NCBI GenBank assembly: GCA_946007445.1
Contig: CAMGAL010000033.1
Location: 1-11,706 of the forward strand
Source of the DNA: an uncultured Mediterranea sp.
GTDB taxonomy: Bacteria; Bacteroidota; Bacteroidia; Bacteroidales; Bacteroidaceae
Direction of reading: 5' to 3'
DNA length: 11,706 bases
This document shows positions 5,889-11,706 of this stretch, one piece after another. Under the pieces are notes generated by a model, which was not told the DNA's origin, searched no databases, and was given only the letters and a program-made list of their open reading frames with translations. The position numbers and the translations under genes were made by a program. The first letter of the stretch is position 1; every line of letters begins with the position of its first letter.

Positions 5889-6635
5889 TTAATCCGTGTG
5901 GTGATGGTGGTGCCCCAGGATGCGGTGAGGTAGGTCGCCGTGGCCCAGCAGCTCGATGGGGCAGTGGAAGTGGCGCTCTATCCACTCGGAGGTGACACCC
6001 GTGTCGGGATGGTAGTCGAGGGTACGGTCTACGCAGGCGATGGACTTGACCTGCTGCAGCACGGTGCCGATGTCGTGGCTCACCAGGACGATGGCGCAAT
6101 GCTGGTTGAGCTCGGCCAGCAGACGGTAGAGGCGCGACTCAAACTGGCGGTCGATGTAGGTGCTGGGCTCGTCGAGAATGACCAGCTGAGGGTCGGAGAT
6201 GACCGCACGGCCCAGCAGGGCCCGCTGCAGCTGGCCGCCGCTCAGGGCTCCGATGGGGCGACGCTCCAGCCCCTGCAGCCCCATGTGGGCGATGACGTCG
6301 AGAGCCTTGGCCCGCTGTTCGGCGGTGTAGCGCGCGCTCAGGGGGCGGGAGCCGTCGAGGCCGGAGAGCACCACGTCGCCTACCGTGATGGGGAAGCTAC
6401 GGTCGATGCGGGTGTACTGGGGCAGGTAGCCGATGCGCAGGCCCGGGGCGCGGTCGATGGTGCCGCCTGTGGGGGTGAGCAGGCCCAGGATGCACTTCAC
6501 CAGGGTGGTCTTGCCACCTCCGTTGGGGCCGATGATGCCCAGAAAGTCGCCTTCGCTGATGGTGAGGTCCACATCGTGCAGCACGGTGCGGCCATCGTAG
6601 GCGGCGCTGAGGTGATGGATTTCTACAAGTGACAT
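5889..6635 (-). CDS. znuC: zinc/manganese ABC transporter, ATP-binding protein
   Basis: ATPase of a high-affinity metal importer of the ZnuC/MntB type, cytoplasmic face of the inner membrane. 248 residues from ATG 6635; an upstream GTG-type extension through 6779 is rejected because it overlaps znuA. Motifs in order: Walker A GPNGGGKTT at 36-44, Q-loop Gln73 in YLPQ, signature LSGGQ at 131-135, Walker B LVILDEP at 151-157, H-loop His187 in VSHD. The protein ends in a His-rich tail with five consecutive histidines (242-246), probably metal-binding and consistent with zinc or a related ion; manganese remains possible. It follows znuA by 31 bases on the same strand. The permease gene znuB, needed for a working importer, is not downstream: repeats begin straight after the stop codon. 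Confidence 0.9.
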   Translation of the reverse strand: MSLVEIHHLSAAYDGRTVLHDVDLTISEGDFLGIIGPNGGGKTTLVKCILGLLTPTGGTIDRAPGLRIGYLPQYTRIDRSFPITVGDVVLSGLDGSRPLSARYTAEQRAKALDVIAHMGLQGLERRPIGALSGGQLQRALLGRAVISDPQLVILDEPSTYIDRQFESRLYRLLAELNQHCAIVLVSHDIGTVLQQVKSIACVDRTLDYHPDTGVTSEWIERHFHCPIELLGHGDLPHRILGHHHHHTD

Positions 6636-6666
6636 GGCGTAAGGATGGGGATGAGTGGGTGGTTGA

Positions 6667-7566
6667 TTACAGGGGTTGGCTCTCTCCGGCCAGTTCGCGG
6701 GCCACGCGCAGCATCTCCTCGTCCCACTGGTAGGCCAGGGGATTGATGCGCACGATGCGGGTACCCGTCTGCCGGGCAATGAGCTCGGCGTGGCGGGTGT
6801 CGAACTCGGGCTGTACGAAGATGACCCCTATCTGCTCGCTGCGGCAGAGGTCGATGAGGCGGCGCAGGGCTTCGGGCGTAGGCTCCTTGCCCTCCTCCTC
6901 GATGGCTACCTGGCGCAGTCCGTAGTCGCGGGCATAGTAGCTGAGGGCCGGGTGGTAGATGAGGAAGGCGTGGCGGGCCTCGGGGCGCTGCAGCCACTGG
7001 CGGGTGAGGCTGTCTACGCGGTGGATGCACGTCTGCAGCGAGTCGTGGCGGGCCTCGAAGTAGGGGCGGTGCTCCGGGTCGAGGCGGCAGAGGGTCTGCA
7101 GGATGTGGGTGGCGATGAGCGAAGCGTTGGCCGGTGAGTTCCAGATGTGCGGCTCGATGCCGCCGCTGTGGTGATGGTGTCCCTCGTGACCATGGCCCTC
7201 CTCCTCATGAATGAGAGGCAACCCCTCCGAGAGATCAACGAAGGCCACATCGGGCGCTGCGGACTGGAGCCGCTCATGCCACACCTGCTCGAAGCCTAAG
7301 TGGCCCGTCAGCAGGCAGGCCACACTGCCCGAAAGCTCCACCAGCTGACGGGGTGTAGGGTCGTAGGTCTCGGGGCTCATGCCGCCGGGCACCAGACTGC
7401 TGACCGTGAAGTAGGGGCCGGCCAGCGCCTCGGTGAAGTAGCGCAGAGGTTCGATGGAGACGGTGAGGGCAGGCACGTCGGCCGTCCCCTTGGCAGAGCG
7501 TGAAGGCTTGCAGGCCGCGAGGAGCGGCAGCAGGAGCAGAAACGGAAGAAGCGTACGGTGATTCAT
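6667..7566 (-). CDS. znuA: zinc/manganese ABC transporter, substrate-binding lipoprotein
   Basis: Periplasmic cluster A-I metal-binding protein that delivers zinc (or manganese) to the ZnuBC importer. 299 residues from ATG 7566. The signal peptide ends in a lipobox LAAC with Cys19, so it is membrane-anchored. A His-rich loop lies at 120-133 (seven His and several Glu), typical of zinc-specific members. Likely metal ligands by position: Glu66 in SPETYDP, where ZnuA of Proteobacteria has His, His140 in EPHIW, His205 in YHPAL, and an acidic residue near the C-terminus (Asp256 in PEFD is a candidate). A second ATG at 7596 overlaps the yqaA stop by seven bases and would lengthen the signal peptide by ten residues; I prefer 7566 because it gives a normal lipoprotein signal, but translational coupling from 7596 is possible. 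Confidence 0.92.
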   Translation of the reverse strand: MNHRTLLPFLLLLPLLAACKPSRSAKGTADVPALTVSIEPLRYFTEALAGPYFTVSSLVPGGMSPETYDPTPRQLVELSGSVACLLTGHLGFEQVWHERLQSAAPDVAFVDLSEGLPLIHEEEGHGHEGHHHHSGGIEPHIWNSPANASLIATHILQTLCRLDPEHRPYFEARHDSLQTCIHRVDSLTRQWLQRPEARHAFLIYHPALSYYARDYGLRQVAIEEEGKEPTPEALRRLIDLCRSEQIGVIFVQPEFDTRHAELIARQTGTRIVRINPLAYQWDEEMLRVARELAGESQPL

Positions 7567-7589
7567 GACAATCGGGTAAAGGGATAAGT

Positions 7590-8051
7590 TCAACATTGAT
7601 TCGCCAGCCAGAGCACCACCAGGTAGCGCAGCACCTTGCCGGTCAGCATGGCCAGGGTGGTGAGCAGCAGGTTACTGCGCATGTAGCCCAAGGCGATGGA
7701 GATGGCAGAGCCCAAGGTGGGCAGGAAGGCAAAGAAGCCCATCCAGGCACCGCGGCCCTGTACGAAGGTGTGGACACGCTCTATCTGCTTCGGCTGGATG
7801 TGGAAGTAGCGCTCCAGCCAGTCGGTCCGTCCCAGACGGCCCATCCAGTAGCAGGGCCGCGAGCCGGCCGTATTGCCTATCGAGGCGGCCACCAGGCAGC
7901 CCATGGGGTTCAGCCCCAGCTTGAGCAGGGCAAAGAGCACCAGTTCGGAGCTGAAGGGCACCACACTGCCTGCCAGTAGGGAGGCAATGAGGAGGCCGAA
8001 GTAGCCCCACTGCGTGAGCAGTTGGTAGAGGGTGTCTATCCAAGTATCCAT
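7590..8051 (-). CDS. YqaA/DedA-like membrane protein (VTT domain)
   Basis: Small inner-membrane protein of the SNARE-associated/VTT group, 153 residues, close to the size of E. coli YqaA. DedA-superfamily proteins are linked to lipid flipping and membrane homeostasis; a reaction for YqaA itself is not settled. Seen: a hydrophobic segment at about residues 13-30, the family-type sequence GSVVPFSSELVL (E. coli YqaA has a matching PGNSE block), a GNTAG turn near residue 58, the FLPTLGSAISIALGYMR re-entrant block, and a final GKVLRYLVV helix. ATG 8051 is chosen because the open frame upstream to 8375 is Pro/Arg-rich shadow of the preceding gene. It overlaps that gene by 16 bases and precedes znuA by 23, so it belongs to the purD-znuC transcription unit. 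Confidence 0.85.
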   Translation of the reverse strand: MDTWIDTLYQLLTQWGYFGLLIASLLAGSVVPFSSELVLFALLKLGLNPMGCLVAASIGNTAGSRPCYWMGRLGRTDWLERYFHIQPKQIERVHTFVQGRGAWMGFFAFLPTLGSAISIALGYMRSNLLLTTLAMLTGKVLRYLVVLWLANQC

Positions 8052-8956
8052 AGGTTGGCGATGAAGAGACAGAGGAGCAGCAACAGAGCCACCAGGAAGC
8101 AGACGTTGGCCACACGGCCTCGCGCCAGGATGAAGTAGTGACCTGCCAGGATGCTCACCCCGATGGGCAGCAGGCAGAGCAGGGTATCTATCCAGGCAGG
8201 CTGCAGGGCGGCCAGCACGAAGAGCAGCAGGTGGACGAACATGAGGAAGTGGAGCCGGCTGCGCGTGGAGAGTTTCTCGTCGTAGGAGTGGGTGGAGAGG
8301 CGGATGGCTGCGAGGAGGAAGAGCAGCAGCAGGTAGCCGAGGAAGCTCCACTGCCAGGGGGTGGCGTCGCTCCACGAGGGCCAGGTAAATCGGAAGCCCT
8401 CCTCCAGGCGACGGCAGGCATCGGGCAGGATGCCCATGTAATAGGCGTAGCTGAAGTAGCAGCCGAAGGCCATCAGCAGCCCCGTGCGCGAGGCGGCGAA
8501 GCTACGCACCTGCAGGGCCGAGAAGAGCCAGGCTCCTATCCAGTAGCAGGGCAGCAGCAGGGCCAGTGGCGGCCAGAGCAGGATGCCGATGCCCAGCATG
8601 AGGAAGCTGTGGAACAGCGCGGCCTGCGGCTCAGGGTTGCGGTAGCTGTGGAAGAAGAAGAAGAACGAGAGCAGGAAGGCCAAGCCGGCCAGCCAGCCAG
8701 ACGAAGGGTGGTGGAGCAGGGTGCAGCAACCGGTGAGCAGCAGGTAGCAGCTGCTCTGCAGCGAGGCCCGCACACGGATGAGGGAGTAGAAGTTGTTGAG
8801 CAGCACCAGCAGGTAGGCGGTGAGCAGACTCACGGGCAGAGGCCATCCGGCTTCCCATCCGTCGGACAGCACCCACCCTGCCATCGCCAGCAGAAAGGCG
8901 ATGGGCAGGGTGAAACGGCCTGCCGTGATACGGCTTTTCAACGACCGGTCCTGCAT
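8036..8956 (-). CDS. polytopic membrane protein of unknown function
   Basis: 306 residues with about ten hydrophobic segments, roughly at 15-31, 40-58, 66-83, 87-105, 113-130, 130-147, 155-175, 200-222, 236-258 and 260-305 (two). No signal peptide beyond the first helix, and no catalytic motif that I can recognise. Short loops carry a few charged residues (RNPEPQ near 106, DACRRLEEGFRF near 180, STHSYDEKLSTRSR near 222). A run of five phenylalanines lies near residue 99. It resembles the hypothetical multi-pass proteins that sit beside purD in Bacteroidales genomes; I do not assign a function. The start ATG shares one base with the purD stop (TGATG), and the stop overlaps the yqaA-like gene by 16 bases, so the three are translationally coupled. 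Confidence 0.85.
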   Translation of the reverse strand: MQDRSLKSRITAGRFTLPIAFLLAMAGWVLSDGWEAGWPLPVSLLTAYLLVLLNNFYSLIRVRASLQSSCYLLLTGCCTLLHHPSSGWLAGLAFLLSFFFFFHSYRNPEPQAALFHSFLMLGIGILLWPPLALLLPCYWIGAWLFSALQVRSFAASRTGLLMAFGCYFSYAYYMGILPDACRRLEEGFRFTWPSWSDATPWQWSFLGYLLLLFLLAAIRLSTHSYDEKLSTRSRLHFLMFVHLLLFVLAALQPAWIDTLLCLLPIGVSILAGHYFILARGRVANVCFLVALLLLLCLFIANLWILG

Positions 8957-10230
8957 CAGAGGTCAAAGCCTATGTCGCGACGGAAATACTTGCCTTGGAA
9001 GCTCAGCATGTCGGCCACCTTGTAGCTCTTCTCCAGGGCTTCCTCCTTGGTGTCGCCATACGAGCAGACGGCAATGACGCGACCGCCGTTGGTCACGACG
9101 CGTCCCTCATTGACCGTGGTGCCGGCATGGAAGAGGATGCTGTCGGTGGTCTCGGCCAGGTTGAAGCCCGTGATGGGGTAGCCCTTCTTGTAGGCCTCGG
9201 GGTAGCCGCCGCTCACCAGCATGACGCAGGCAGCCGTGCGGGGGTCGAACACCATGGTACGGGTCTGCAGATCCACCTTGTAGACGCCCTCGAAGAGGTC
9301 CACCAAGTCGCTCTGCAGGCGCAGCATCACGCTCTCGGTCTCGGGGTCGCCCATGCGCACGTTGTACTCGATGACCATCGGTTCGCCGCCTACGTTGATG
9401 AGACCCAGGAAGATGAATCCCTTGTAGAGGATGCCCTCCTGCTGCAGGCCGTGGATGGTGGGCTCGATGATGCGCTCACGCACCTTCTGCATGAATGTCT
9501 CGTCGGCAAAGGGAACAGGCGTGATGCTGCCCATGCCGCCGGTGTTGAGGCCCTTGTCGCCCTCACCGATGCGCTTGTAGTCCTTGGCTACGGGCAGCAC
9601 CTTGTAGTGCTGGCTGTCGGTCAGCACGAAGACCGAGCACTCGATGCCGCTGAGGAACTCTTCGATGACCACGGTGGCGCTGGCGTTGCCAAACATGCCG
9701 TCGAGCATCTCTTTCAGCTCCTTCTTGGCCTCCTCCAGGGTGGGGAGTATCAGTACGCCCTTGCCGGCGCAGAGGCCGTCGGCCTTCAGCACATAGGGAG
9801 CCTGCAGGCTCTCCAGGAAGGTGTAGCCCTCTTCCAGCGTCTCGCTGGTGATGCTCTTGTAGCGGGCGGTGGGGATGTTGTAGCGTTTCATGAACTCCTT
9901 GGCAAACTCCTTGCTGCCCTCCAGCTGGGCACCCTTGGCCGAGGGGCCGATGATGGCGATGTGCTGGGTGGTGATGTCGGCCTTGAAGTAGTCGAAGATG
10001 CCCTGCACCAGCGGGTCTTCGGGACCGACCACAATCATGTCGATGGCACGTTCCAGTGCAAACACTTTCAAGGCGGGGAAGTCGGTAGCTTTGATATCGA
10101 CATTCTCACCGACCGAGGCTGTGCCGGCATTACCGGGTGCAATGTAGAGTTTCTCCACTTTGGGACTTTGGGCAATCTTCCAGGCCAGCGCATGTTCGCG
10201 GCCTCCTGAACCTAACAATAAAACTTTCAT
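8956..10230 (-). CDS. purD: phosphoribosylamine-glycine ligase (GAR synthetase)
   Basis: Joins 5-phosphoribosylamine and glycine with ATP to form GAR, the second step of purine synthesis; cytoplasmic. 424 residues, the standard single-domain-set length, with no fusion to purM or purN. Seen: N-terminal [12 protein letters not shown] at 7-18, PGNAGT near 32, GPEDPLVQG near 68, [13 protein letters not shown] near 95, the ATP-grasp segment [11 protein letters not shown] starting at Lys149, [10 protein letters not shown] near 190, NTGGMGS near 225, and the metal-binding RMGDPET at 292-298. ATG 10230 follows AAATAGGT and begins directly at the Rossmann strand. The 69-base AT-rich gap upstream separates it from the S9 peptidase gene; I see no TAnnTTTG box there, so it may be read through from that gene. 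It heads the run purD to znuC. Confidence 0.97.
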   Translation of the reverse strand: MKVLLLGSGGREHALAWKIAQSPKVEKLYIAPGNAGTASVGENVDIKATDFPALKVFALERAIDMIVVGPEDPLVQGIFDYFKADITTQHIAIIGPSAKGAQLEGSKEFAKEFMKRYNIPTARYKSITSETLEEGYTFLESLQAPYVLKADGLCAGKGVLILPTLEEAKKELKEMLDGMFGNASATVVIEEFLSGIECSVFVLTDSQHYKVLPVAKDYKRIGEGDKGLNTGGMGSITPVPFADETFMQKVRERIIEPTIHGLQQEGILYKGFIFLGLINVGGEPMVIEYNVRMGDPETESVMLRLQSDLVDLFEGVYKVDLQTRTMVFDPRTAACVMLVSGGYPEAYKKGYPITGFNLAETTDSILFHAGTTVNEGRVVTNGGRVIAVCSYGDTKEEALEKSYKVADMLSFQGKYFRRDIGFDL

Positions 10231-10299
10231 ACCTATTTATTTACGATTTAACAATTTACAATTTAATAATTTCTATATCAACTTGTCGCACGCTGCTGC
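10231..10299 (-). other. AT-rich gap before purD
   Basis: About 70 bases rich in A and T, with three imperfect copies of a TTAAATNGTAAAT-like motif between 10236 and 10269. No recognised promoter box, riboswitch or terminator hairpin is visible. The purD ribosome-binding region is probably the AAATAGGT just before the ATG. Confidence 0.3.
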
Positions 10300-11706
10300 T
10301 TACAGGTTGTCAACAAAGTAGCGGGTGATTTTCTCGTAGAGATGGACGCGGTCGCGACCCAGCACGTTGTGCTTGTGACCCGGGTAGATGAAGAGGTCCG
10401 GATAGGTGCGTGCATCCACACAGGCCTTGATGAAGGAGAGGGTGTGTTGCGGCACGCAGGTATCGTCCTGGTAGTCGTGAATCATCAGCAGATGTCCCTT
10501 CAGCCGGCCGGCCAGCGACTTGAGGTCGGTCTCGGCATAGCCCTCGGGGTTGCTCTGCGGGGTGTCCATGTAGCGCTCGCCATACATCACCTCGTAGTAG
10601 CGCCAGTCGATGACGGGCCCGCCGGCCACGCCCACCTTGAAGGTGTCGGGGTAGCGCAGCATCAAGGCCGTAGTCATGTGTCCGCCGAAGCTCCATCCAT
10701 GTACGCCGATGCGGGAGGCATTCACATAGGGAAGGCTGCGGAGGAACTCCACGCCCTGCATCTGGTCGCGGCACTCCTCCACGCCGAGGTGGCGGAAGGT
10801 GGCGTTCTCAAACTCCAGACCGCGGTTGGCGCTGCCTCGGTTGTCCAGGCTGAATACCAGGTAGCCCCGATTGGCCATGTAGAGGTCCCAGCCTCGGGCG
10901 CCGGTTTGCCAGCCGGCAGTGACCAGCTGGGCATGGGGGCCGCCATAGACGTAGATGATGACGGGGTACTGCTTCGTGGGGTCGAAGTCGGCAGGCTTCA
11001 CCAGGCGGTAGTAGAGGTCGGTGGTGCCGTCGGCAGCCTTCAGGGTGCCGGTCTCGATGGTGGGCATCTGGTACCCCTCGTAGGGCGAGGCGGCGGTGAA
11101 GAGGCGCTGCGTCTTGCCGCTGCCGGTGGCGAGGATGTCGCTGCAGCGGGGCACGTCGGGCGTGCTGGACTTGTCAATCAGGTAGCTCCCCTGGGGCGAG
11201 AGCTCTGCCTGATGAACCCCTTGAGGCTGACGCGGTAGCGGTTGCGCTGCAGGGGGCGCTCCTTGGTGGCGGCGATAATGACTTCCCGCTTCCGTGCGTC
11301 GAAGCCCAGCACCTGCTGCACCAGCCAGGGGCCGGAGGTGAGCTGCTGCTGCTGGCGCCCCTCGGTGTCGTAGAGATAGAGGTGGTTGAAGCCGTCGCGC
11401 TGGCTCTGGTAGAGGAAGAGGTGGCTGTCCCAGGGCAGGAAGCAGATGGGCAGCTCGGGTTCCACATACTTGGGGTGCGGCTCTTCGATGAGCACCTTCA
11501 GCATCTCGCCGGTCTGGGTGCTGTATTGGCAGAGCTTGGCGTGGTTCTGGTCGCGGTTCAGCTCCACGAGGTAGAGGCTCTCACCGTCGGGACTCCAGGC
11601 CAGGTTGGTGAAGTAGCGGTCGGTGGGGTCGCCCGTCTGCAGGTAGAGGGTCTGCCGGGGGGCGGGGGTGTAGATGCCTACCTCCACCCGGTGGGGGGTG
11701 TGTCCG
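10300..11706 (-). pseudogene. S9 prolyl (tri)peptidyl peptidase, frameshifted, 5' end missing
   Basis: DPP4-type serine exopeptidase that removes N-terminal peptides ending in proline; exported in Bacteroidales and used in peptide feeding. Two overlapping frames make one protein. The upstream part (11706 to 11178) carries the end of the beta-propeller (LAWSPDGESLYLVELNRDQ, then YLYDTEGRQQQQLTSG). The downstream part, open well above the first ATG at 11154, carries the alpha/beta hydrolase: YGGPHAQLV, the nucleophile in GWSFGG (Ser codon 10690-10692), the acidic residue in DYQDDT (Asp codon 10462-10464) and the histidine region GHKHNV. Adding one G to the run of four at 11217-11220 joins the frames as RVSLKGVHQAELSPQGSYL, which reads as normal family sequence. 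As written, translation stops at 11178 without the catalytic domain. A real mutation and a homopolymer sequence error are both possible. Confidence 0.85.

Noticed and set aside
5680..5892. A 70-codon plus-strand frame across the 11-bp repeats
   Set aside because: Its residues come mostly from the tandem CTTCGCT array, whose 11-base period shifts the frame at each unit; no promoter or family likeness.
6636..6779. N-terminal extension of ZnuC
   Set aside because: It overlaps the end of znuA, has no family similarity, and the normal ABC start MSLVEIHHLS lies at 6635.
8052..8375. N-terminal extension of the YqaA-like protein
   Set aside because: The added residues are Pro/Arg/His-rich shadow of the overlapping membrane protein gene; family length and the ATG at 8051 fit better.
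8138..9025. A 295-codon plus-strand frame rich in Glu, Gln and Gly
   Set aside because: It is the mirror of the Leu-rich membrane protein gene on the minus strand; the Glu/Gln runs are complements of Leu/Phe codons.
8995..10209. A 404-codon open frame on the plus strand, antisense to purD
   Set aside because: purD is unmistakable on the other strand with all family motifs. The antisense translation is rich in His, Leu, Gly and Val with no domain, as expected of a shadow frame in GC-rich coding DNA.

Overview
The window looks like a chromosomal segment of a GC-rich member of the Bacteroidales (Bacteroidaceae/Prevotellaceae-like; I cannot fix the genus). Three things point there: protein families typical of the order (DUF4476 secreted protein, Bacteroidales-type PBP4/DacB, prolyl-peptidase of the S9 family, lipoprotein ZnuA with a PETYDP motif), promoter boxes of the Bacteroidetes type (TAnnTTTG, once with a well-spaced upstream TTTG), and weak purine-poor ribosome-binding sites.

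Layout. 1-1336 (minus, cut by the window edge): L-aspartate oxidase nadB. 1455-2801 (plus): dihydrolipoyl dehydrogenase, divergent from nadB across a short promoter region. 2818-2849: a perfect 14-bp hairpin. 2968-3372 (plus): small secreted DUF4476 protein. 3487-4899 (plus): PBP4-type D-Ala-D-Ala carboxypeptidase. 4900-5888: an accessory-looking, repeat-rich interval. It holds two adjacent hairpins, an orphan 93-codon reading frame with no good start, a small gene for a cysteine-rich peptide with a double-glycine leader and its own strong promoter, an 18-bp inverted repeat and seven tandem 11-bp units. 5889-10300 (minus, read right to left): purD, a ten-helix membrane protein, a YqaA-like membrane protein, znuA and znuC, packed with overlaps or gaps of about 30 bases or less. 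This reads as one operon that joins purine synthesis, two membrane proteins and a zinc/manganese importer lacking its permease. 10300-11706 (minus, cut by the edge): an S9 prolyl peptidase whose frame is broken by one missing G.

Most of the window is housekeeping: NAD and purine synthesis, E3 of 2-oxoacid dehydrogenase/glycine cleavage complexes, cell-wall maturation, metal uptake and peptide degradation. The best candidate for something undescribed is the 66-residue double-glycine peptide at 5404-5604. It has a 24-residue leader that fits the C39-peptidase consensus closely and a 42-residue core with five cysteines, but no transporter, peptidase or certain immunity gene beside it. Two further points deserve checking as possible sequence errors or real lesions: a stretch of lpd (residues 253-279) that has lost the family consensus while keeping its exact length, and the single-base frameshift in the S9 peptidase.
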